From JAQCEJ01 sp040881995 (lineage in GTDB: Bacteria; Planctomycetota; Planctomycetia; Planctomycetales; Planctomycetaceae), in NCBI GenBank assembly GCA_040881995.1, contig JBBECD010000078.1:1-35831 (forward strand): 35,831 nt of DNA. Direction: 5' to 3'. Of the stretch, positions 9,091-16,461 are shown piece after piece. Made by a program: the position numbers and the translations under genes. The notes under the pieces were generated by a model. It saw nothing but the letters and a program-made list of their open reading frames with translations, was not told the origin of the DNA and made no database searches. How positions within the stretch are numbered: the stretch's first letter is position 1; every line of letters begins with the position of its first letter.

Positions 9091-9208
9091 AGATTTTGGA
9101 TTGCGATCGGTCCTGCTGTGTTGTTCTGACGGAATTCTTTTTTCCGGTTTGAAGTCGATATGGGATATGATTATGCAATTGCAAAAGGCACCCTCATCCG
9201 GCCTGCGG

Positions 9209-11623
9209 CTACGGCGTAGACTTCCTCTTCGCCAATTCGATTAGCTCGCGGAGCTGCGACGGCTCGGCGGGTTTGACGAGGTGATAGTCGAAGCCGGCTT
9301 CTTTCGAGCGGCGTTTGTCTTCGTCTTTGCCCCAGCCGGTCAGAGCCACCAGCAGCATTTTTTCTCCCCATTCCTGATGCCGGATGTATGCCGCGGCTTC
9401 GTAGCCGTTCATGATCGGCATGCCGATGTCCATCACGACGACGTCGGGGAGAAATTCGGCGGCGATGTCGATCGCCTCCTGCCCGTTGCCGGCGGTGCGG
9501 ACTTCGTTGCCCAGCATTTTGATCGCCATCGTGACCATGTTCGCCGCCGCCTTGTTGTCGTCGACGACGAGCACGCGAGACGAAGCCGAGCCGGCCGTAG
9601 ACGGACTCGCCTGATGCGACGAGGAAACTTCCGCCGGGGGTTCGTCGCTCATCGGCAGCCTGACGCTGAATGTGCTCCCCTGACCGACGCCGGCGCTCTG
9701 CACGTCGATCGTCCCGCCGTGCAATTCGACGAGCGACTTGACCAGCGTGAGGCCGATGCCGAGGCCGCTGGTGATCCGCTGAATCGGATGTTCGATCTGA
9801 TTGAACATTTCGAAGATCTCTTCCAGCCGTTCGGCGGGAATACCGATGCCGTTGTCTTTGACGGCGATCACAACGTCGTCTTTGTGCGGCTCGACGGTGA
9901 GCCAGATGTGCCCCTCGTCGGGGGTGTATTTGGCGGCGTTGTTGAGCAGGTTCGAAAAGACCTGCGCCAGCCGGTTGGGATCGGCAAAAACCGTGACGGG
10001 GTTTTCGGGCATCGAAAGGGTGAATTCGTGCCGCGCGGCGTCGATCATCGGGCGGGTCGTTTCGACGGCGTTTTTTACGACCTCTTTAATGGCGACCGGA
10101 CATTGCCGCAACTGGAGTTTTCCGCGTGAAATCCGCGAGACGTCGAGCAGATCGTCGACGAGCACCACCAGTTGTTTCGTCTGACGCTCCATCATGCCGC
10201 GGACTTCCTCCATCCGCCCGGCGTCGTTCGGCGACATCTTCATGACTTCCAGCCCCATGCTGATGGGTGCCAGGGGATTGCGCAGTTCGTGCGCCAGCGT
10301 CGCCAGGAAGGCGTCTTTGCGGCGGTCGTCTTCCGAGAGCTTGGCGGCGAGCATTCGCAGTTTCTCTTGCGTATCGCGCTGCTCGGTGATGTCGGTGAAC
10401 GTCCCGAACCAGCGGTCGATGCGACCGGCCGAGTCGCGAATCGGCACTGCGCGGCTGAGAAACCAGCGGAAAACACCGTCGCCCCCGCGCAGCGGGAAGG
10501 TGTCTTCCCACATGTCGCCCGTCTCGAAACATTGTTCCAGTTTCTTGACCACGCGCTGTTCATCGTCGGGATGCACGGCGTTCTGCCAGTTTTGCAGTTC
10601 TTCGGAGTTCATGCCGGTGTATTCGTACCAGCGTTGGTTGTACCAGATGATCCGCCCGCCGGGGCCGGCCATCCAGACGAGTTGCGAGATGTTGTCGGCC
10701 AGTTGCGCAAGCCGGGTCTCGCTTTCGCGCACCGCCTTGTCGGCCTGCCGCCGTTCGGTGACGTCGCGGAAGACGAGTACGCAGCCGACGACTTGTCCTT
10801 CTTCGTAGCGGATGGGGGCGGCGCTGTCGTCGATCGGCCGCTCGGTTCCGTCGCGCGCAATAAGGATCGTGTGATTTGCCAGGCCGATGATGACGTTTTC
10901 CTTCAGGGCCTGAACCGCCGGATTCTCGACGGCTTCGCGGGTCGCTTCATTCACGATCTGGAAGACGTCGGAAAGAGGCCGATCGATGGCTTCCTCGCTG
11001 GTCCAACCGGTGAGTTGAACCGCTAGGGGATTCAGCATCGTCACGCGGCCTTCGAGATCGGTCGTAATCACCGCGTCGCCGATGCTCGTGAGCGTGGTGC
11101 TGAACCACTCGCGTTCGTCGTGCAATGCCCGATTGGATGCCGCCAGTTCGGCGGTGCGCTGTTCGACCCGCCGCTCGAGTTCGTCGTTGGCCCGTTGCAG
11201 GTCGAATTCGGCTTTTTTGCGGGCGGCGATCTCGCGTTCGAGTTCTTCGGGAGACCGCATCGCCATCGCCAGGGGCGCGACGCGCACGAGTCCCAATACC
11301 GTGATCCACGAGACGGTCGCCGTGACCAGTTTGATCAATCCCGACAGCCGGTAAGCAGGCCACCAGAAAATCGTGGCATCCATCAGATGGGTCAGGCCGC
11401 ACAACAGGATGAACGCGACGAACAGCACGAAGATCTTGCGAAAGGGCAAATCGTCGCGCTTCAGCACGAAATACAGCAACACGCAGGGAATCGCAAAATA
11501 CGCCGACCAGATTCCCAGATCCGAGAGAATGTGCAGCCAGCCGTGGAAATCGGACCAATTTCCACAGTTCCAGCGGGCGGGGAAGTCTTTGGTATTAAAA
11601 ATGTTGGTCAAGAAGTACATCAT
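9209..11623 (-). CDS. Hybrid histidine kinase with ethylene-receptor-type sensor domain
   Basis: This 804-residue protein has three N-terminal TM helices matching the ethylene-binding domain of plant ETR1 and cyanobacterial relatives. The residues aligned with ETR1 Asp25, Tyr32, Pro36, Ile62, Cys65 and His69 are all present as D35, Y42, P46, I72, C75 and H79 (segments SDLGIWSAYFAIP and FILLCGLTHLM). Cys65 is the Cu(I)/ethylene ligand in ETR1. A coiled coil (about 125-172), two PAS domains (about 173-290 and 301-416), HisKA with phospho-acceptor His445 (LAHELRNP), HATPase (DNGIGIP at 590-596, SGLGIGL at 619-625) and a C-terminal receiver (D688, phospho-acceptor D732, T762, K784) follow. The ATG at 11623 was chosen over one at 11860 because the extra 79 residues are low-complexity and gggag precedes 11623. 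Ligand and output target are unknown. Confidence 0.92.
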   Translation of the reverse strand: MMYFLTNIFNTKDFPARWNCGNWSDFHGWLHILSDLGIWSAYFAIPCVLLYFVLKRDDLPFRKIFVLFVAFILLCGLTHLMDATIFWWPAYRLSGLIKLVTATVSWITVLGLVRVAPLAMAMRSPEELEREIAARKKAEFDLQRANDELERRVEQRTAELAASNRALHDEREWFSTTLTSIGDAVITTDLEGRVTMLNPLAVQLTGWTSEEAIDRPLSDVFQIVNEATREAVENPAVQALKENVIIGLANHTILIARDGTERPIDDSAAPIRYEEGQVVGCVLVFRDVTERRQADKAVRESETRLAQLADNISQLVWMAGPGGRIIWYNQRWYEYTGMNSEELQNWQNAVHPDDEQRVVKKLEQCFETGDMWEDTFPLRGGDGVFRWFLSRAVPIRDSAGRIDRWFGTFTDITEQRDTQEKLRMLAAKLSEDDRRKDAFLATLAHELRNPLAPISMGLEVMKMSPNDAGRMEEVRGMMERQTKQLVVLVDDLLDVSRISRGKLQLRQCPVAIKEVVKNAVETTRPMIDAARHEFTLSMPENPVTVFADPNRLAQVFSNLLNNAAKYTPDEGHIWLTVEPHKDDVVIAVKDNGIGIPAERLEEIFEMFNQIEHPIQRITSGLGIGLTLVKSLVELHGGTIDVQSAGVGQGSTFSVRLPMSDEPPAEVSSSHQASPSTAGSASSRVLVVDDNKAAANMVTMAIKMLGNEVRTAGNGQEAIDIAAEFLPDVVVMDIGMPIMNGYEAAAYIRHQEWGEKMLLVALTGWGKDEDKRRSKEAGFDYHLVKPAEPSQLRELIELAKRKSTP

Positions 11624-11990
11624 GGGCACGACTCCCGGACCGGGCGGCGACGGAACTGAACTAGAAAGTGATTCAGCATGACGTATCGCTTTCAAATCGA
11701 TTCCCGCCGTTTTACCGATGAACAACGTCGAAGGCGTTCCAGCGGAATCATCTGGGACTGATATGTACAATTTCGTTCGATAGGCCGCGGCTCCTCCACG
11801 CGTTGGGCGCGGATCGCTTCGCGCACCTTCGGTACGATCCTTTTTATGCCGCACGGCCATCCAGCGTATCAGAATTTCACGTCAAATATCATCGCCGCTC
11901 GCCGCTCGTCATGCAAGAGGCAATTTACTCATCGTGAGTAATAGATACACGTTAACCCACACGGGCTCACCTTACGGAGACCTAAACAAG
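11624..11990. other. Upstream region of the hybrid kinase, no gene supported
   Basis: The minus-strand frame of the kinase stays open back to 11860, but the peptide is rich in Arg/Pro/Ser and has no resemblance to sensor-kinase N-termini. I read this as the 5' non-coding region. The part at 11790-11860 is GC-rich with short inverted words (ttcgcgcacc, ggtacgatcc) resembling intergenic repeats. No gene is seen in the remainder. Confidence 0.4.
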
Positions 11991-12031
11991 AAAGGTGGGT
12001 CGCCCGGCGATGTGCCGGCCGACCCGCCTTT
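11991..12031 (-). terminator. Strong hairpin terminator after the esterase gene
   Basis: A stem of about 12 bp is formed by aaaggtgggtcg and cgacccgccttt (one G-T pair), extended inward by cccggc and gccgg around a small loop. It starts about 28 bases after the stop of the minus-strand sialate O-acetylesterase gene. The A-rich and T-rich flanks could let it work in both directions. Confidence 0.75.
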
Positions 12032-12058
12032 CAAAATCATCGAGTTGCTCAATTGCTC

Positions 12059-13609
12059 TTATTTGTCCGTACGGAACGGTGAGGCGGGAAGGCCCTCTGT
12101 GTTCATCAGATTCGGTTCCGCGAGTTGATCCCAACCGAATCGGACCGCTTGCGGTTTCTCGACCTGATCGGCGGTCACGACGAGCGTCTCCCCTTCAATT
12201 TTCGCTTCGGCGGGGACGAACGCGCCGTTCTCGCCGGCGATCGCAAAATGCGATAACGGTTGTCCGTCGCGCGAGGCCAGTCCGCCGCCGACGTGATCGA
12301 ACGAGAGAATCGCTTTATTCCCCTTGATCGACATCGATTTGAACAGCGGTCCCGAGTAGACCAGATCTCTCTTCCCGTACGTTTTCGCCAGCGCCCACAG
12401 CGCCAGGCGTTTGCCGACGTCCTGTTTGTTGGGGGGATGAATGTTGTCGGTGGTCGCGATGTCGGTCGTCACCGCCATGCCGGTATGCGGCACGGCGAGC
12501 GTCGCGGTCTGGGCTTCCCAGATTTGGGGCAACAGATCCGGGGCGGCCCCGTACTTGAACGGCGCGAGCTGCACGAAATAGAACGGCATCTCTTCTCCCC
12601 AGAATTCGCGCCAGCCGTGAATCAGGGCCTTCATCTTTTCGTGATACAGCATTCCTTCGGTGAGGTTCGATTCCCCCTGATACCAGATCGCCCCGCGGAC
12701 CGCGAGCGGATGGATGGCATGCACCATGCCGTTGTACAAACCGGTCGGCTGCTGATTGGCATTGAGCGCATGCGCCGGCCAGGCGGGCGGAGTCGGGATC
12801 GGTTCACCCGCAGCGGCGGCGGCTTGCGCTTTGGGGAGCCAATCGTTCTTCAGCAGTTCGATCGTGGCGGCGCATTGCTCGACATACGCGGCATTCGCCT
12901 GTCCGATCATATCGACGATCGACGACAGCGCGGGAACCGACTTGAAGCCGTTGATCGTCGTCCACGGTTCGATGCGGGTTCCCCCCCACGACGTGTTGAT
13001 CAGTCCGACGGGGATATCGAGTTCCTGATACAGACGAAGCCCGAAGAAGTACGAAACCGCCGAGAAGTTCGGGATGGTCTCGGGACTGCACTCGACCCAG
13101 GCGGCGTTGACGTTGTCCTGCGGCGTGCCGGAGGGAACTTTGGGGATGTGAAACAGGCGGATTTTGGGATATTTGGCATTGGCGATTTCCTGCTCGCCGT
13201 TCGTGGAACTGCGAACTCCCCATTCCATGTTCGATTGACCGGAGCAGACCCACACCTCGCCGACGAGAACGTTGTCCAGCGTAACCGTGTTGTTCCCGGC
13301 GATGGAGATCTGATGCGGACCGCCGGCGGGGAGTTCGTTCAGGTCGACCGACCAGTTTCCCTCGGCGTCGGCGGTGGTCGTCTTGCTCTCGTCGCCGAGC
13401 GTGACCGTCACCTTCTCATCGGGACTGGCCCAGCCCCAGAGATGAATCGGCTTGTCGCGCTGCAGGACCATGTTGCTGCCCACGACGGCCGGCAGCCGCA
13501 CGTCCGCCGAGGCCGACCCGGCAAACGCCGAGATCAACAGTGCGCCGGTCGTCAGACCGGTGAGCATCACCTTTGCCCATTTCGATCGAATTCCCCGATG
13601 GACGTTCAT
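12059..13609 (-). CDS. Sialate O-acetylesterase family protein (SGNH hydrolase), exported
   Basis: A 516-residue exported esterase, probably removing O-acetyl groups from sugars such as sialic acids or other acetylated glycans outside the cytoplasm. The signal peptide covers about residues 1-35 (WAKVMLTGLTTGALLISAFAGSASA). It is followed by DVRLPAVVGSNMVLQRDKP, the usual start of this family, a small beta-sandwich region, and the GDS/SGNH block GEVWVCSGQSNMEW with the nucleophile Ser126. Further family motifs are NTSWGGTRIEPW, GAIWYQGESN and TTDNIHPPNKQDVGKR, the last holding the Asp-x-x-His-like catalytic pair. The start at 13609 has caggag at ideal distance, whereas the upstream frame to 13726 is not protein-like. 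It is a single-gene unit ended by the hairpin at 11991-12031. Confidence 0.93.
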   Translation of the reverse strand: MNVHRGIRSKWAKVMLTGLTTGALLISAFAGSASADVRLPAVVGSNMVLQRDKPIHLWGWASPDEKVTVTLGDESKTTTADAEGNWSVDLNELPAGGPHQISIAGNNTVTLDNVLVGEVWVCSGQSNMEWGVRSSTNGEQEIANAKYPKIRLFHIPKVPSGTPQDNVNAAWVECSPETIPNFSAVSYFFGLRLYQELDIPVGLINTSWGGTRIEPWTTINGFKSVPALSSIVDMIGQANAAYVEQCAATIELLKNDWLPKAQAAAAAGEPIPTPPAWPAHALNANQQPTGLYNGMVHAIHPLAVRGAIWYQGESNLTEGMLYHEKMKALIHGWREFWGEEMPFYFVQLAPFKYGAAPDLLPQIWEAQTATLAVPHTGMAVTTDIATTDNIHPPNKQDVGKRLALWALAKTYGKRDLVYSGPLFKSMSIKGNKAILSFDHVGGGLASRDGQPLSHFAIAGENGAFVPAEAKIEGETLVVTADQVEKPQAVRFGWDQLAEPNLMNTEGLPASPFRTDK

Positions 13610-13745
13610 AAGGACTCCTGTTAGTAAGGGGTGTGAAATCAACGCATCCGTCAAAACCGTTGCATCAACATTGAACCACGAACGGCACGTCGCGTCAAAG
13701 CACCAGCAGAAGTTCCGCCGTTTCATTCCGACTCAACGATCGCTT

Positions 13746-13768
13746 CTCGTTCCCAAGCTCCTGCTTCG
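13746..13768. repeat. Truncated copy of a dispersed palindromic repeat
   Basis: ctcgttcccaagctcc followed by gcttcg matches the two ends of the 50-bp repeat at 28082-28131 with its middle deleted. It lies within the 410-bp gene-free region 13610-14019, which also holds the hairpin pair and a further repeat. I see no gene there. Confidence 0.6.
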
Positions 13769-13769
13769 C

Positions 13770-13844
13770 TTTTTAGCCCCCGGTCAATGACCGGGGGACA
13801 TTTGCGATACACCGTACCCCCGGCGACTCGCCGGGGGCTAAAAG
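13770..13844. repeat. Two tandem GC-rich hairpins inside a larger inverted repeat
   Basis: Hairpin 1 (13777-13797) pairs cccccggtca with tgaccggggg. Hairpin 2 (13817-13837) pairs cccccggc with gccggggg. The pair is enclosed by outer arms ttttagccccc and gggggctaaaa (13770-13781 and 13833-13844), so alternative foldings are possible. A fragment of the right arm recurs at 5499-5513. This arrangement resembles paired REP elements. Confidence 0.8.
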
Positions 13845-13846
13845 AA

Positions 13847-13883
13847 AAGCGCTCCGCTGCGGAAACCCTTCGCGTCGCGGTTA
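13847..13883. repeat. Dispersed 37-bp repeat, copy 1
   Basis: This segment (beginning aagcgctccgct and containing acccttcgcgtcgcgg) matches the reverse complement of 20883-20919 at 34 of 37 positions. It lies just left of the 14020 gene and abuts the tandem hairpins. Confidence 0.75.
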
Positions 13884-14019
13884 ACCGCTAAATCGGATTC
13901 TGATTCAGCCTTCATCCTTCGTTTCATTCTCTTCTTGCATTCCCCGGGTGAATCCTGTGCAATACCAGCGGGAAGAATTGTAGTACGCGAATTGAATCGA
14001 GAAAGATAACATCGCCAAT

Positions 14020-16461
14020 ATGTCCGAAGGACCAGCGTCGAATTCGCCGAAGGATAACCGGCTGTTGTGGTCGGTGCTTCGCCGCTGCGCGCGTGCCGCT
14101 GGCTGGGGACTTCGCAAGGGGGCGGTCGCCGCCGCGAAAGCCACTACCCGGCTGCAAGACCGTTACCTCGCCGGGGAGGACCGTCGCGAGGACGCCGCCG
14201 CACCGTCCGCAAGCGGTTCGAATCACCCCGCCGAGGCTGGCAACGAAAACTCCCCCGAAAAAAAATCGTTCCCGCAGCAAGGCATCGACCTTCTCCAGAG
14301 TTGGGGACGCGTCATCGCAGGCTTCGCCATGTCATGGGGCCGATGGCTGATGGATTACGCCGTCGCCGTCGCGCGGTATTATTGGCAAAACGGCAATTCG
14401 ATCAAAGAGTATCTGATCGACTTCGATCCGAATTTTCGCCCGCCGAGCGTGACGCGAAGAGAAATCATTCTCGACGCCGACCGCTCGCAAGTCGGAGGGG
14501 TCTGGGATGGCGAGAGCTGGGACGTCGAACTCCCGAAGTGCTGCGTCGTCTGCGGAAAGCAAAGCCGGATCGAACGGAATTCCGAAATCCGCATCGTCGA
14601 ACATTTTCGCCGGCCGGTCTGGATTGTCGCGGCTTGCTGGGCCGTCGGCTTCATCTGGGCGATCTGGAATTTCCGCTTCAGTTATCTGCTGATCGGCGTA
14701 GCGGCCGGATTGGCGCTCGGTCATCGGTTCCGCGAATTTCTCACCGTCCGCGTTCGGTATCAGCGCTGCCGGGACCACGTCCATCAAACCGAGTTTCCGG
14801 GACTGCGGGCCTTCGGCCGCCTGTTGATCGTGACGACGGGTCACAAGTCGGTCCGTCAGCAGTTCGTCGATCTCACCGAGGGGAACGATCTCGGCGGGGT
14901 CGCGCACGAGATGGGACCGGTCTCTCCTGACGAGGATTCCCCTCCCCCGCCGCCGATCGATTCCACGCCGATTGCGCTCGTCGATCATGTGGAAGGCGAA
15001 TCAACGATTCAGCATCAGGAGAAAGGGCTCGAATCGCCCTCTCGGCCGGATTCACTTCCCAATCCCGCATCCGACGTCTACATCTCGGTTCCCGATGCCC
15101 CCACCCGCTCGACGCCGGTGTCGCCGTATTATCGCAAGACGCTTGGCACTCCTATCGAGAAAGAACAATCAATCTCCTCCGATTCGCGGGAACTCCCTTC
15201 AGTTCCCCCGGCCGACGTCACACACACGCCGCTGCTCGACGAGAGTCCGGCGACGTTTCTACGGCATACGGAAGAGAGTTACCGTCCGAGTTCCGCGTCG
15301 GATGAATCGTACGCGCTCCGCGGCCATGCGGAGGCTTCCGGCTCGAAGGTCGATCAACTGGCGTTGCAGCGTTCGGATTATCAGCGGGCACTGCTGTGGC
15401 AGGAAGGTCTCGCCGCCGACGTGCCGCCGGGACTCAAACAAAAACCAACGCTGAAGACCGTCTTGCAGGGCTGCTTCGACGCCGAGCACGTTCTCGCCGA
15501 AGCGTTCGTCTCGATGCTGGTGTTTCTCGGCTGGGGCTTTATCGGCGGCCTGATTTACGCGGCGTATTTATATCGCGACCTCGTTCTGAGCGGCAACGAA
15601 CAGGTGCTTGCGGTTTACGCGGTCATCAACGTGACGCTCAGCGTGCTGTTCGCGCTCTCGCTCGGCTGGGGGACGATATACCTGCTGACCGTCGGCGCGG
15701 CGTGCGTCGTCATCGCGTTTCAGGAGCAGATTCTCCCCGTCGTCGCCCGCAATTGGATTCAATCGCACCTCACGTTGAGCACGCTGAAAGTCGAACTGAT
15801 CGTCCTCAGCACCGTGCCGCTGCTCGCCATGATGGGGTTTGCCTTTCTGCGCAGCCTGTCGGCCCAGTGCGGCAACCTGATGTGGATCAGCCGGCGAGCC
15901 GCCTGGGAAGAGCAGGCCGTGCAGGGAATCAATCGCCCGCTCGGCGATCTGAACCGCGCGATGACGATCGTCATCTGGGCGCTCATGCCGGCGATTCTGA
16001 CGGCGGGCGGAATCGCCTACGGCTACTATCAATTCGGCTGGACTCGTGAAGACGTTCAAGCGCACCAAGCGTTCGTTCCCGCCGTGACAGCGCTCGCAGC
16101 GTTCGCCCTGATATACGTTCCCGTTGGGTTTTCAGTCGCGGGAGTGAAAGGTTCGACGAACCCGGTCCGCGTGGCATGGTGGGTTCTTCGCTCCCCCGTT
16201 GATTATCTCGCCTGTTACGCGGTCGCGCTGCCGTATCTGCTGTTAGGGGCCGTCATTGTCGGCTGCGTTTATTTCGCGCTCATCCGGCAGAACGTGCATT
16301 TCGGCCGATTCGAAAATCTGGAACTCGTCTGGTGGGCCGCCATCGCCGTCGCCGTGGGCGTGATTCAGTATCCGCTCATTGCACTCTCGCATATGTTCGG
16401 CCTTGTCGCTTTGAAAAACGAACCACGACTGCATTGGAAAGGGAAACCCGCGCATGGCTAA
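14020..16461 (+). CDS. Large hypothetical multi-pass membrane protein
   Basis: An 813-residue protein I cannot assign to a characterised family. The N-terminus is soluble and basic. A pair of TM helices near 205-240 follows a possible metal-knuckle (CCVVCGK at about 178-184, with a later CRDH). A long, Pro/Ser/Thr-rich, probably disordered linker covers about 300-460, and the C-terminal 340 residues contain about eight TM segments (for example MLVFLGWGFIGGLIYAAYLY and LIALSHMFGLVALK). The stop codon overlaps the next gene within ATGGCTAA, so the two are translationally coupled, and a functional link with the S9 peptidase is likely. The start has only a weak purine-rich site (gagaaag); no better one exists. 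Confidence 0.8.
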   Translation: MSEGPASNSPKDNRLLWSVLRRCARAAGWGLRKGAVAAAKATTRLQDRYLAGEDRREDAAAPSASGSNHPAEAGNENSPEKKSFPQQGIDLLQSWGRVIAGFAMSWGRWLMDYAVAVARYYWQNGNSIKEYLIDFDPNFRPPSVTRREIILDADRSQVGGVWDGESWDVELPKCCVVCGKQSRIERNSEIRIVEHFRRPVWIVAACWAVGFIWAIWNFRFSYLLIGVAAGLALGHRFREFLTVRVRYQRCRDHVHQTEFPGLRAFGRLLIVTTGHKSVRQQFVDLTEGNDLGGVAHEMGPVSPDEDSPPPPPIDSTPIALVDHVEGESTIQHQEKGLESPSRPDSLPNPASDVYISVPDAPTRSTPVSPYYRKTLGTPIEKEQSISSDSRELPSVPPADVTHTPLLDESPATFLRHTEESYRPSSASDESYALRGHAEASGSKVDQLALQRSDYQRALLWQEGLAADVPPGLKQKPTLKTVLQGCFDAEHVLAEAFVSMLVFLGWGFIGGLIYAAYLYRDLVLSGNEQVLAVYAVINVTLSVLFALSLGWGTIYLLTVGAACVVIAFQEQILPVVARNWIQSHLTLSTLKVELIVLSTVPLLAMMGFAFLRSLSAQCGNLMWISRRAAWEEQAVQGINRPLGDLNRAMTIVIWALMPAILTAGGIAYGYYQFGWTREDVQAHQAFVPAVTALAAFALIYVPVGFSVAGVKGSTNPVRVAWWVLRSPVDYLACYAVALPYLLLGAVIVGCVYFALIRQNVHFGRFENLELVWWAAIAVAVGVIQYPLIALSHMFGLVALKNEPRLHWKGKPAHG

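Noticed and set aside
11624..11860. N-terminal extension of the hybrid kinase
   Set aside because: The extra 79 residues are low-complexity, precede the normal start of ethylene-type sensor domains, and have no ribosome site; 11623 has gggag.
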